64,000 nucleotides of DNA. Origin: Lachancea dasiensis (Eukaryota > Ascomycota > Saccharomycetes > Saccharomycetales > Saccharomycetaceae). This document shows, in pieces, positions 10,438-20,101 of this stretch. Made by a program: the position numbers and the translations under genes. Numbering within the stretch: position 1 is the stretch's first letter; every line of letters begins with the position of its first letter. The stretch spans positions 993,802 through 1,057,801 of the forward strand of contig LT598455.1 in NCBI GenBank assembly GCA_900074725.1. Direction: 5' to 3'. A model generated the notes under the pieces. The model made no database searches. It was not told where the DNA came from and saw nothing but the letters and a program-made list of their open reading frames with translations.

Positions 10438-11116
10438 CTGGACGTGGTGAGGTTAGCTCAAGGCCATGGGACAACTGCCCATATCAACAAACCCAATATA
10501 ATAATAATACATGGGTCACGATAATCGCGATATACGGAGGATCCTGTGACTAGAAAATCGACCAACGGATTGATTAGATTAATGGGTAGGTGACGCTAAC
10601 CGTAAGCGTCCTCCAGTCGTACATACGTGGTGCTGCTCAAACTTAGTCGGCTAAGAAGTAGCTGAGACCTTTTTAATATTTGTGGCAAGGCTGCTTGCTG
10701 GTTTAAAATTAGTTGAAATTCCTGTAAGTGAAGAAAAAAACGGGCCCAACATAATGGTGCCAGGATATATCGAAGTGGGAATACTGGCTCCTCTCGAAGT
10801 GGTTCAAATACAGAATTTGCAATAGTTACGCTCTACAATATTTTGAACTAGCGTTTCGGAAACAGTAATACTCGCATCATTGCGAACTTAGCTTTGAATC
10901 GTGCAGCACACAAATGGTTTTTACTGAGCCCATGTATGAAAAGATTAGTTGAAGACATCTATTGAACTCCATTAGTTCTCGATACTACTTTTTTTGAGCC
11001 GGAGAATTATCTTTGAAGCGGTATTATTTTCTTTCTCGCCGCTGCTGACAGCTTTAATTAATTGTTTATTTACCTTTCGCTCAGGCTCTGTCACTATCAA
11101 AAAACAAAAGACGGTA
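10438..11116. other. Intergenic region upstream of SLM1/2
   Basis: This 680-bp gap separates the divergent SLM1/2 and small membrane-protein genes. An ATAATAATAATA run lies near 10500. I see no tRNA or other gene. An open frame continues upstream of 11117 but has only a TTG, so the small gene is taken to start at 11117. Confidence 0.5.
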
Positions 11117-11533
11117 ATGGATAAGCTTGGGAAGGGCTCCAGTGGTCAGGAAACCAGACAATCCCGCAATTTGCTGAGTTTTCCCTCCTCATCAACGCTC
11201 TCGCGGCGTGGAAAAGCTCAGCTTGTCGCAAATTCAAAGAGGGCCAAGGTAAAGCCTTTTTGGAAAACATGGACTCGAAAGAAAGGATCCAAAGTGGAGC
11301 TCTCTAGCCATACTGATAAATTACGAGCAATTTACGGCACAGAACTATCTCTGGTCACTGCCCTAGTGGTCTGTTTTGTCATGGCCATTTTGTTGATGAT
11401 CGTAAAAGAGGTGGGGCAAACAGCAAGATATTGCATCAAATGGGATTTTTGGACAATTCTCGTTACGGGAAAGAGAAACTCGGTTGTGAGCATAGTGCAA
11501 AGTGCATGCTACAAAATTTGGGAGGCCTCGTAG
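11117..11533 (+). CDS. Small predicted single-pass membrane protein (positional candidate for YNL046W)
   Basis: This 138-aa ORF begins at the first ATG in its frame. The N-terminal half is basic and rich in Ser/Lys/Arg. One strong transmembrane segment covers about residues 78-97 (LSLVTALVVCFVMAILLMIV), followed by a short Trp-containing C-terminal tail. It sits between SLM1/2 and LAP2. In S. cerevisiae that slot holds YNL046W, a small ER-localised protein of unknown function. I rely on position, size and one membrane span; I could not confirm sequence similarity. No function is assigned. Confidence 0.6.
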   Translation: MDKLGKGSSGQETRQSRNLLSFPSSSTLSRRGKAQLVANSKRAKVKPFWKTWTRKKGSKVELSSHTDKLRAIYGTELSLVTALVVCFVMAILLMIVKEVGQTARYCIKWDFWTILVTGKRNSVVSIVQSACYKIWEAS

Positions 11534-12743
11534 CCCGATGTGTTGTCGAGGAAAGATATAAGAAGAGGAAACTAGGGTGCAAGTCTTCGCATGCAGCAAT
11601 CAACGATCGGATGGGTACTCTCGCTTTTCATAGCTTAGGATGATGAAGGACCTGCTTCATATTAGACAGGCGCAACTCATGATTGGTTTTCGTCCTTGAC
11701 CCTATTCGCTCTTCGAGTGAGAAAAGTACATCGATCCCTCCCCCCGCCGGTAGAGCCACTTGCAAGACATGCCAAAACTGTGATTTGCGCTGGGCCGGTC
11801 GAGGGATTGCCGCGGTGGTACTGCCTGGAACCGGGTCTAGAACAGACATCACTAAGATTGTCGGTGTACAGTAAAGGCCGCGATACGGCTCTCCACCGAG
11901 CAGCTGCGCAGGGGAGTAACTGGAATCTCTACCGCTGACGCATACCAACAACTCTTTGTCACCTTTTCCAATGCAACACACTTGGCGCGAACCTCTAGTG
12001 TCACGTCCTGCTGTTTAATACGACACCAGTTTGACCTCTCTCAATTCAGGGATTCCGTTGATCAGCTCTGGTGCCATGCTGCATGCACCTTAAGGGGTGC
12101 CGAGAGGCTCATCTCACTCCTTCAGCAAGCTCAGCTCGACGTATGTAACTGACTAGTGACACATACCTACGGCCTTGTAACTACGTACTGTCATGGCTGT
12201 TAAACCGCTCGTAAGATTGTCTGCATGCACCCTTCCACGGCACCTGGCCCATCGCATAAAGCTACAATTCGAGCACTTCCCAATATTCGCCTATACTAAT
12301 CATCGAGACCTCCAAAAGTATTTATCAAGATGATATGTAATTATTCGTTCGCAATAGACCAACACTAGCCTCTGCTGGATGCTGCTTTAACACTGTCGTA
12401 GAAACAATCAATCCTTAAAAAGACAGCTCAAGTTAAGACGCTTATTAATGCTCGGCTGGTTGTTCTTGCCAAACCTTTTCCATAAAATTGTTCCTACAAT
12501 CTTGTTGACAACGCTGCTGATGGAGCGGACACACAGCATGACCATCAGTATTGACAATTAAACCACTACAATAAAGCTGACGATGAGGCGTCTCGACGGG
12601 ACTAACTTCCACGCCCGGGAACGGATTACCAACTCTATAAAGGATTTTCACTTGTTAAGTAGTGGTGCCGTGCCCAGTGCGGAAGAATAAAGAGTCTTTG
12701 CCGTACGTACGGAAAATGGTCAACTCATACAAAAGGGAAGCGA
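11534..12743. other. Long intergenic region between the small membrane gene and LAP2
   Basis: This 1.2-kb gap has a locally GC-rich stretch (about 11,720-11,930) that is open in several frames without plausible ATG-started genes. The longest frame, 117 codons on the minus strand, begins with GTG. I scanned for tRNA B-box-like sequences and found no foldable candidate. The rest is ordinary AT-richer DNA serving as LAP2 promoter. An unannotated non-coding RNA is possible but unsupported. Confidence 0.45.
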
Positions 12744-14711
12744 ATGTTGAAAACTTTCCAACTAGTAAGACGCTTTTGCAAACCAATGTCGCCTCTCCAG
12801 GAGTTTGACGTGAAGCCTAGGCTTCCTGCGGTACTAGAAAGGCGTAGACCGGCTCAGAGCCCTGAGACCGATTATTCCACATTATCCAACTACCAAAGCT
12901 TCAAAGTTGAGCACTCTAAGCTGGACTGGAAGGTATCTTTTGATATAAAGACCATCAGCGGTGAGGTGCAGTATGACTTGCGCAGCTTGAAACAAGAGAG
13001 CCAGATTTGCTTGGACACATCGTTTCTAGAAGTACATGAGGTGTTGATCAATGGAATTGCCACGGCGTTTCAACTGGATACCAGAAAAGAACCACTGGGA
13101 AGCCGCTTGGTCGTGGCATCAAGTCAGCCGCTGCCAGAAAGCTTCAAATTGACATGTAAATTCTCCACAACAGAGCGTTGTACCGCTTTGCAATGGTTAG
13201 GGGAACATCAAACTTCAGGGAAACCCTATGTTTTCTCGCAATTAGAGGCCATCCACGCGCGCTCGCTGTTTCCATGTTTTGATACTCCATCGGTTAAGTC
13301 GACCTACACTGCAAGCATCACATCTCCTCTGCCCACGGTGTTTTCGGGAATTGCTCAGTCAAGTACGGAGGTTGGAACGTACCATTTTAAGCAGGATATC
13401 CCAATACCCACATACCTGATTGGTATAGCTTCGGGTGACTTGAAGTCCGCAGATGTGGGTCCACGTTCAAAGGTTTACTCGGAACCATTCAGACTGGACG
13501 CCTCGCAGTGGGAGTTCAATGGTGATGTGGAGAAATTCATTGAAACCGCGGAGAACCTGATATTCGCTTACGAATGGGGCACATACGACATCCTGATCAA
13601 CCCAAGCTCGTATCCCTACGGTGGCATGGAGTCTCCTAACATGACTTTTGCTACACCAACGCTGATTGCACACGACAAGAGTAACGTGGATGTTATTGCC
13701 CACGAACTGGCCCATTCATGGTCCGGTAACCTGGTTACCAACTGTTCATGGGATCATTTCTGGTTGAATGAGGGCTGGACTGTGTATCTAGAGAGGAGAA
13801 TAATGGGTGCCATTCACGGAGAGGCAACCAGACATTTCAGTGCTTTGAATGGCTGGAACGACCTCGAAAACACTATCAAAGCCATGAAAGACCCAAACCG
13901 GTTCTCCACGCTAGTTCAGAACCTGAAGGACGGCACGGATCCCGATGATGCATTCTCCACAGTGCCCTACGAAAAGGGTTCGACTTTTTTGATGTACCTC
14001 GAAAATTTGTTAGGGGGCAAGGAGGAATTCGACCCTTTCATCAAACACTACTTCCGTAAGTTTGCCCGCCAATCTCTGGACACTTGGCAATTCTTGGACA
14101 CTGTTTTCGAGTTTTTCTCCGACAAAAGAGAGCTTCTCGACACAGTGGATTGGGAAAAATGGCTTTTCACCCCAGGCATGCCTCCTAGGCTTTCTCTGAT
14201 TACTACCCTTGCTGACGACGTCTACAAGCTGGCCGAAAAATGGATGGTCAATGCACGCACCCTACATAACGAGACAGATTTTGCAAAGGTTTTCTTACCT
14301 GATGATGTGGCCAAATTCAGCTCTAACCAAATGATTCTGCTGCTTGATTCACTTGTGCAAGGAACTCCAGCCACATCCCAACAGGGCAAAACTGGCTCGC
14401 TGATTGACTGGTCCAAGTACCCCGTTGCGGCTCACGCATTGCTCTCTTTCTACCATTCCAAGACTGTCCAATCCCAAAATGCCGAAGTCGTCTTCCGCGT
14501 CTTCCGCTTTCAGATCAGTGCTAAGATCCCCGAATCATACCCAAAGCTCTCCGAGTGGCTGGGAACAGTGGGCAGAATGAAATTTGTCCGTCCAGGCTAC
14601 CGTCTTCTAAATTCTGTCGACAGAAGTCTTGCGCTTGCTACTTTCGAAAAGTACAAAAACATCTACCATCCTATCTGTAAGTCTCTGGTTAAGCAGGACC
14701 TAGAGCTGTAG
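12744..14711 (+). CDS. LAP2: Leucyl aminopeptidase / leukotriene A4 hydrolase homolog (M1 family)
   Basis: This 655-aa M1 zinc metallopeptidase is the ortholog of S. cerevisiae Lap2 (YNL045W, 671 aa), which has aminopeptidase and epoxide hydrolase activity. The exopeptidase motif GGMESPN lies just before the zinc site HELAHSW, with ligands H320 and H324, catalytic E321 and third ligand E343 in NEGW. The C-terminal helical domain ends with the strongly conserved block RMKFVRPGYRLLNSVDR. The N-terminus MLKTFQLVRRFCKPMSPL is short and basic, so mitochondrial targeting or an internal start at M14 is possible. YIP3 follows in tandem. Confidence 0.96.
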   Translation: MLKTFQLVRRFCKPMSPLQEFDVKPRLPAVLERRRPAQSPETDYSTLSNYQSFKVEHSKLDWKVSFDIKTISGEVQYDLRSLKQESQICLDTSFLEVHEVLINGIATAFQLDTRKEPLGSRLVVASSQPLPESFKLTCKFSTTERCTALQWLGEHQTSGKPYVFSQLEAIHARSLFPCFDTPSVKSTYTASITSPLPTVFSGIAQSSTEVGTYHFKQDIPIPTYLIGIASGDLKSADVGPRSKVYSEPFRLDASQWEFNGDVEKFIETAENLIFAYEWGTYDILINPSSYPYGGMESPNMTFATPTLIAHDKSNVDVIAHELAHSWSGNLVTNCSWDHFWLNEGWTVYLERRIMGAIHGEATRHFSALNGWNDLENTIKAMKDPNRFSTLVQNLKDGTDPDDAFSTVPYEKGSTFLMYLENLLGGKEEFDPFIKHYFRKFARQSLDTWQFLDTVFEFFSDKRELLDTVDWEKWLFTPGMPPRLSLITTLADDVYKLAEKWMVNARTLHNETDFAKVFLPDDVAKFSSNQMILLLDSLVQGTPATSQQGKTGSLIDWSKYPVAAHALLSFYHSKTVQSQNAEVVFRVFRFQISAKIPESYPKLSEWLGTVGRMKFVRPGYRLLNSVDRSLALATFEKYKNIYHPICKSLVKQDLEL

Positions 14712-14955
14712 AAGCAGAATCAGAACAGGAACTTCCTCCAATCCTTTTGGGTACGGAGCCGGGCCATTCGATTCCTATCGGAGGCACCTATATTATCGTT
14801 TATAATGACATATACTAATTTTAATTTTTCGAGAATATTTTATCGCCATGAACGGGAATCATATGCTCTGTTTTTATTTATCGTAGACTGCCAAGTTGTC
14901 AAACATCACAACAGCTGTTGATAAAGTGGGGAAACTTAAAGATCAACTCGTCAGT

Positions 14956-15664
14956 ATGAACCAATTATCTCAGCTTTCAGTATGTTGCTTGAACGGATTT
15001 GAATGCAAAATAGTTTTATCATGGTAGGGGAGTTTTGGGCTTTTCAGAAAGAGTAAGCTTTTTTCTTAGGCTCTGTTTGGCGAGATACCAAATAAAACAG
15101 GCTAAGAATTTCCTTTCATGTGTTCATTGACTAACCGAACGGCATTTTTCTTCGCTGTAGAATCTCTCACGTTATGCCGATAACCTTTCGGTGGACCGCA
15201 TCAAGGCGGAACTGAATTCGATGCACAGTAAACTCGCAACATTGCGCCCTGTCCAGGAATTTTTCAATGTGAAAAAAGTATCCAAGCCCCAGAACTTTGG
15301 GGAGCTGCAATCGCGAGTATCCTATAATCTCAGACACTTCTCTACAAACTATGCGCTGATTGTCGGGCTGCTCAGCATCTACACGCTGCTCACGAACCTG
15401 CTGCTGTTGTTTGTGCTTGTGTTTGTGTTTTTTGGTCTCTACGGAATCAATAAACTCGAGGGTCAGGATCTGGTCACTCCCTTCGGCGCATTCAAGAGCT
15501 CCCAGCTCTACACAGGACTCATGTGTGTCGCGATTCCTCTCGGATTTTTCGCCTCCCCTTTCACCACGTTGATGTGGCTCATTGGTGCATCAGCTGTTTC
15601 TGTGTTGGGACATGCCTCTTTCGTGGAAAAGCCTATTGAAACCGTTTTTGAGGAGTCCGTTTGA
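14956..15664 (+). CDS. YIP3: PRA1/Rab-acceptor family protein, spliced (exons 14956-14979 and 15161-15664)
   Basis: Yip3 is a COPII-vesicle membrane protein of the PRA1 family that interacts with Rab GTPases in ER-Golgi transport. The first exon encodes only MNQLSQLS. Exon 2 continues NLSRYADNLSVDRIKAEL in frame and gives a 175-aa protein (S. cerevisiae 176). Two hydrophobic hairpins are visible: YALIVGLLSIYTLLTNLLLL plus LVFVFFGLYG, and LYTGLMCVAIPLGF plus FTTLMWLIGASAVSVLG. The S. cerevisiae ortholog YNL044W also has a 5' intron. It lies 244 bp after LAP2 on the same strand. Confidence 0.95.
14980..15160 (+). other. YIP3: Spliceosomal intron of YIP3
   Basis: This 181-nt intron has donor GTATGT at 14980-14985 and acceptor TAG at 15158-15160 after a pyrimidine-rich stretch. 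The likely branch site GACTAAC at 15129-15135 has one change from TACTAAC. Splicing yields an N-terminus matching S. cerevisiae Yip3. Confidence 0.92.
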
Positions 15665-16003
15665 TCACTTGGCCCTTCCAACGTTAAGTGTACTCAAAGC
15701 TGCCCGTTCGACTTTATCTACCTATTTGTTACGCGGCGATTAGATGTCGTTCGACATCCTTCAATATAAACTAGGGCGAGTAGTTACGATCCACATATAT
15801 ATACCTATTATACAACAACCATCCGGTGTATGTGAGAGTTCCTGTGTTACTAGCGGTAATCCTCATCGTTTGAAGTAACTAGGTGATTATCAATTATCTA
15901 CAACTTTACGTGATTCTTGAAAACTTAGCCTTTAGCAGTAGTACAAGCATTGACTAGACGCTCTTTCAACTTGAATATCGAGCTGTAGGCCATTTCGAAA
16001 GCT
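15665..16003. other. Intergenic region upstream of the BOP3-like gene
   Basis: These 339 bp contain an alternating TATATATA stretch near 15795-15802, about 200 bp before the next start, which is a plausible TATA element. Nothing else is recognisable. Confidence 0.5.
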
Positions 16004-17026
16004 ATGGGCAATGCTGACAATACGCCCGAGTCTTTGAAGAATATCATGTCGTCTTTGTTCGGTACGGAATGTTCGGAATGGCCCTTCTCAGACTCGGCTC
16101 TGACACAAGCGTTAATGTTCAAGACCCAGCAAGAAAAAACCAAGCAGCAGTTCTACAAATTGGAGTGTGTGAATCGCTCGATAGAGCTGCTCAAAACAGC
16201 AATGAGCGCGAATGTGCCGGGCCATATGATTACGCATTTGTTTCAAGGATCAGGATCAGGCGTGGATCCGACAAACGACAAAGCTAGCGGGCTGCAGGAC
16301 TCGGCCGCTCCAAACACAAACTCTTCTGGCTCCTCAGCTGCTGTGACTAGTCTTGGGTCAAAGAAACCATCGGAATCGATACCCTTGAATTACAAATTCC
16401 CCCCCGTCAATACTTCTGTCACTCTGCACCGAAGAACAAACTCGCCGGCGAGAATCGGGGCTGCTGCGGTGGCAAATCTGACGGAGAATAATCAGCTCAA
16501 AGAGGAGGAAAATAACGAACTTCCGGACCCGGGGGCGCCACATCCGCCTAACGTTGCACACCAGCGATCCCCTCTACAATTTCGTACGCATCGCCGAAAC
16601 TTATCACTGCCTCTAGCACGACCCGCCCCATTGTTACCTCAAGAGCTCCCAGCACAATATTCGAACAGACGCTCACAAAACCCAATGACTTCAGTGATAA
16701 ATTTCGGCTCCTGGCAGAGTTACGAACCAAGTCCTTCTTCGATGATGATGAAAAGGCAGGGGTCGATCAAAAAACATCGTAAGACGAAATCGGCAACGAC
16801 AGCCTCCAACTTTGGCGTCATAGATCTTAATATGGCAAACCAGGTTCGCCTCCCAGAGCTGCCCAAATCTCAGGACTTTTTAAAGAGAAACACAGACCAC
16901 ACGAACGAGGACGAAAATGAGTTTGATGATCAGCAGACATGTAGTGACCATAGTAGTAGGGAGACAACACCAATCATTCAGGTTACGAAAGGACCCAATT
17001 TTGCTAATAATCTCTTAAATAGCTAG
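16004..17026 (+). CDS. BOP3: BOP3-like protein of unknown function
   Basis: This 340-aa protein has a conserved-looking N-terminus of about 75 residues, predicted helical, with the WPFSDSALTQALMFKTQQE segment. A long Ser/Asn/Pro-rich, basic and probably disordered remainder follows, with KKHRKTKSATTASN-type phosphosite-like clusters. It has no known domain. It occupies the slot of S. cerevisiae BOP3 (YNL042W, 396 aa), between the YIP3 and COG6 orthologs. BOP3 was found as a suppressor and confers methylmercury resistance when overproduced, but its mechanism is unknown. The assignment rests on synteny and general character. It is convergent with SHQ1, with 43 bp between stops. Confidence 0.7.
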   Translation: MGNADNTPESLKNIMSSLFGTECSEWPFSDSALTQALMFKTQQEKTKQQFYKLECVNRSIELLKTAMSANVPGHMITHLFQGSGSGVDPTNDKASGLQDSAAPNTNSSGSSAAVTSLGSKKPSESIPLNYKFPPVNTSVTLHRRTNSPARIGAAAVANLTENNQLKEEENNELPDPGAPHPPNVAHQRSPLQFRTHRRNLSLPLARPAPLLPQELPAQYSNRRSQNPMTSVINFGSWQSYEPSPSSMMMKRQGSIKKHRKTKSATTASNFGVIDLNMANQVRLPELPKSQDFLKRNTDHTNEDENEFDDQQTCSDHSSRETTPIIQVTKGPNFANNLLNS

Positions 17027-17069
17027 TTAACTTCGAACACTAATTGAAATATAGATACATAATATGAAT

Positions 17070-18611
17070 TCATAATTTCTGTGGACCAACTTGTTGAGAA
17101 GAATCATTGTTTTGGAGATACTCTTCTTCGGCCAAATGTTCCATCTCTTTGACGGTCAAGTTCTCCCAAGAAACCTGGCTGGTCTCTTCATCAACTCCAC
17201 ACACACAGTCAAAGTCAATATCCTCCTTTTTAACCCCATCCAAATCGTTTTTCAAAGTTATGGCCAGACTTCTAATCACATTCTCGTTTCCTTCTGATAT
17301 AAACCATGAGCACAGGTCATTGAGTAAGATCGTATTGTAAACGTAGTAAACATCATGAAAACGAAATACTTCATGTATATCCAGTAAGGCTTTGATCACC
17401 AATCTCTTCCCACCCCGAAGTATGTAGTAAACATAGTTCCACACTTTAGCAGATAGCTCATAGTTTCTATGCAAGGGATAGCTGAGGCTCCGCCTAAAGC
17501 CAGTGACGACAATCGCTTTAATAATGGAAACATCTGAAGGCTTATTAGGTATAATAATCTGTTGATCGAGAAATGCGATTTGTGGCGCTAGCTTTCCGAT
17601 AGTCCACGCCGATTCTGTGTTATGAACGCCCTCATTCTCCGTCTGTTCAAAGTTATAGGCAAAAAGTAAAGACAGAATCGTCAGATATAAACGCTTAGCA
17701 TCATCGACCATATATCTCTTATTGGGTAGATTTTCTCGCATTTGTTTCTGTTCTATTTCCGAAAACTGAACATCCATGACACCATCTTTGTCTTCTGCAT
17801 TCTTATACCATTTTAAAAATGACTTGGCTAGTGGAGGGGTGAATTTTAAAAGCGTGCGAATTCCGTTTATCTCAAGGTCGTCCTCGTTTCCGTATTTCGC
17901 TGTCATATATTCAGAAACGTAGTACTCTGGATCGAACTTCAAGTTTTCTTTCCTTAGCCTCTCCTGAATACGTTCCTCATAGTTACTTTTATCCGGTTGG
18001 TCTAGCTCATTGATATCATTGCCATTCACTACCGATATTCCTATAGCTCTCTCGTACTTGTCGTCGAACCCATACTTTGCAGTCAGCAAGTTGAAAGAAT
18101 TTTCTGTAGCAGCAGGGGTTTGCTTAAGTTCCCAATCAAATTGTTCACCAATCTGTCGCAAGTCCTGGTCTGGTGCTGTGCCAACTGCCTCATTAATCCC
18201 ACCTACCGACGGGTCTTTTTCAGCGTCCGTGGAGTCAACTTCTTGAATTAGCGGACCCTTAAGCGGCTGATGTGTTGTCTTCTCCTCAACACCCATTGCA
18301 GCCAGATCTCCCTGTCTTGCCAATAACTTTGTCGGCAGATCCAGATCTTCAAAGTGCTGTCCCCTATGCAATTTTGGTATTTGAATCCGGATACTTTCGT
18401 CTTGAGCCTTGAATTCAGCTTTACATCTCTCATCATCAACAAGACTCTGGCTGAAGCGCAATCTTAAGTAGTAAGGCGACAGGTGAAAAATGAAAAGCGT
18501 ATCATCCACCACCATTTCCATGCCCGGTGCATTGAATCTCACCATAGCTATATTGATGCAAAGATGTAGAAACTCCTCATCCTGGGATACTTTGAAGCCT
18601 GGTGTTAGCAT
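17070..18611 (-). CDS. SHQ1: H/ACA snoRNP assembly chaperone Shq1
   Basis: Shq1 binds free Cbf5/dyskerin as an RNA mimic and is needed to assemble H/ACA snoRNPs. The N-terminal CS (Hsp20-like) domain covers about residues 1-85, with the conserved IFHLSPYYLRLRF strand. An acidic linker and the helical SHQ1 domain follow (about 210-480), with the blocks YYVSEYMTAKYGNE, SYPLHRNYELS and YYILRGGKRLVIKALLDIHE. I start at the first ATG (18611; MLTPGFKVSQDEEF), which matches the S. cerevisiae start MITPRFSITQDEEF; the open frame upstream has only TTG. Length is 513 aa (S. cerevisiae 507). It is divergent from DPH1 over a shared promoter with PAC and RRPE elements. Confidence 0.96.
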   Translation of the reverse strand: MLTPGFKVSQDEEFLHLCINIAMVRFNAPGMEMVVDDTLFIFHLSPYYLRLRFSQSLVDDERCKAEFKAQDESIRIQIPKLHRGQHFEDLDLPTKLLARQGDLAAMGVEEKTTHQPLKGPLIQEVDSTDAEKDPSVGGINEAVGTAPDQDLRQIGEQFDWELKQTPAATENSFNLLTAKYGFDDKYERAIGISVVNGNDINELDQPDKSNYEERIQERLRKENLKFDPEYYVSEYMTAKYGNEDDLEINGIRTLLKFTPPLAKSFLKWYKNAEDKDGVMDVQFSEIEQKQMRENLPNKRYMVDDAKRLYLTILSLLFAYNFEQTENEGVHNTESAWTIGKLAPQIAFLDQQIIIPNKPSDVSIIKAIVVTGFRRSLSYPLHRNYELSAKVWNYVYYILRGGKRLVIKALLDIHEVFRFHDVYYVYNTILLNDLCSWFISEGNENVIRSLAITLKNDLDGVKKEDIDFDCVCGVDEETSQVSWENLTVKEMEHLAEEEYLQNNDSSQQVGPQKL

Positions 18612-18693
18612 TCTAGTGCTAGCGTGAAATACAAAGTTTTGAAGCTTCAAGTTACTCCTTCGATTTATTTCCCGATTACTGATTTTACTATGT

Positions 18694-18725
18694 CGATGAG
18701 ATGCCCTTTAATACATGAAAAATTG
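18694..18725. promoter_or_regulatory. PAC plus RRPE elements between SHQ1 and DPH1
   Basis: CGATGAGATG at 18694-18703 matches the PAC core (GCGATGAG) apart from its first base. TGAAAAATTG at 18716-18725 matches RRPE (TGAAAAATTT) except for the last base. The pair lies 83-115 bp upstream of the SHQ1 ATG and 83-114 bp upstream of the DPH1 ATG. PAC and RRPE are the signature of ribosome-biogenesis promoters. Confidence 0.75.
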
Positions 18726-18807
18726 TTCATCACGGAGAGAAGATAAACTGTTTTATTAACGACGCAGTAAACCAAACGGATTCAAAGTCACTGGTCTAGT
18801 ATCGTAG

Positions 18808-20064
18808 ATGAGCTCGAATATAGATACTGCAAAGAAACCAAAAAGACGTTTTGTCGGCACGAAGGCTGGCGAGGTGATTACCACTGCACAAGACGGACAA
18901 AGTAATGAACTTATAGCGAAGCCCCGGCCCAAAACTAACGTTAGGCGAGCAATCAACCAAATTCCAGACGATATTTTGAACGACCAGGCTTTGAACGAAG
19001 CCATTAAACTGCTGCCCTCAAATTATAACTTCGAAATTCAGAAGACCGTGTGGAATATCAGGAAACATAATGCCAAACGAGTTGCACTGCAGATGCCAGA
19101 GGGCCTTTTGATATATGCACTGGTCATAAGCGATATACTGGAACAGTTTTGTGGTTCTGAGACCATTGTAATGGGGGACGTGTCTTATGGAGCATGTTGC
19201 ATCGACGATTTCACGGCGCGATCACTAAATTGCGACTTTGTAGTCCATTATGCACACTCATGCCTGGTACCCATCGATTTAACACAGATCAAGGTCCTTT
19301 ACATCTTTGTAACTATTAACATCGATGAAACGCACCTCATCAAGACTCTGCAGAAAAACTTTGTAAGCGGTTCTCGGCTGGCAACTTTTGGTACAATTCA
19401 ATTCAATCCAACGATACACAGTATTAAAGACAAGCTATTGAACGCAGAGAAAATGTTATACATTATTCCGCCCCAAATCAAACCGTTATCAAAAGGTGAA
19501 GTACTTGGATGCACGTCCCAAAAGCTCGACAAAAATCAGATTGATGCCATGATCTACATCGGAGACGGCAGATTTCATTTAGAAAGCTCTATGATACACA
19601 ATCCCGAAATTCCTGCCTATCGATACGACCCATACAGTCGAAAGTTTACCATCGAAAAATATAACCAGAAACAGTTAGTACAGGTTAGAGCGGAAGCTAT
19701 CACCATTGCCAAGAAGGGGAAGACATTCGGACTTATATTAGGTGCATTGGGACGTCAAGGGAATCTGGCCACCGTCAATAACCTTGAACAAAAGTTGAAG
19801 TTGGCAGGTAAATCTGTTTGTCGCATCATTCTCAGTGAGATATTTCCACAAAAACTGGCTATGTTTGATGACATTGATGTATTTGTACAGGTCGCATGTC
19901 CGAGGTTGTCAATAGACTGGGGCTATGCTTTCAATAAGCCTCTTTTAACTCCGTATGAGGCCAATGTGCTTTTGGAACAAGATGTTATGTTCAACGAGAC
20001 CTATTACCCAATGGATTATTATGAGATTGATGGGTATGGTCGTGGTAAGATCCCCTCACACTAG
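18808..20064 (+). CDS. DPH1: Diphthamide biosynthesis protein 1 (radical 3-amino-3-carboxypropyl transferase subunit)
   Basis: Dph1 forms the Fe-S heterodimer with Dph2 that transfers the aminocarboxypropyl group of S-adenosylmethionine to eEF2 histidine, the first step of diphthamide synthesis. The 418-aa protein (S. cerevisiae 425) carries three Cys-containing family motifs: DVSYGACCIDD, EVLGCTSQK and VQVACPRLSIDWG. One Cys from each is expected to ligate the 4Fe-4S cluster. The basic first 40 residues are not conserved. The chosen ATG is the first in frame. Its stop is 37 bp from the convergent COG6 stop. Orthologous to YIL103W, which is also next to SHQ1 in S. cerevisiae. Confidence 0.96.
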   Translation: MSSNIDTAKKPKRRFVGTKAGEVITTAQDGQSNELIAKPRPKTNVRRAINQIPDDILNDQALNEAIKLLPSNYNFEIQKTVWNIRKHNAKRVALQMPEGLLIYALVISDILEQFCGSETIVMGDVSYGACCIDDFTARSLNCDFVVHYAHSCLVPIDLTQIKVLYIFVTINIDETHLIKTLQKNFVSGSRLATFGTIQFNPTIHSIKDKLLNAEKMLYIIPPQIKPLSKGEVLGCTSQKLDKNQIDAMIYIGDGRFHLESSMIHNPEIPAYRYDPYSRKFTIEKYNQKQLVQVRAEAITIAKKGKTFGLILGALGRQGNLATVNNLEQKLKLAGKSVCRIILSEIFPQKLAMFDDIDVFVQVACPRLSIDWGYAFNKPLLTPYEANVLLEQDVMFNETYYPMDYYEIDGYGRGKIPSH

Positions 20065-20101
20065 GCGATGCTAGAGGCAAGCATATATATTTAAAATAGC
20101 A

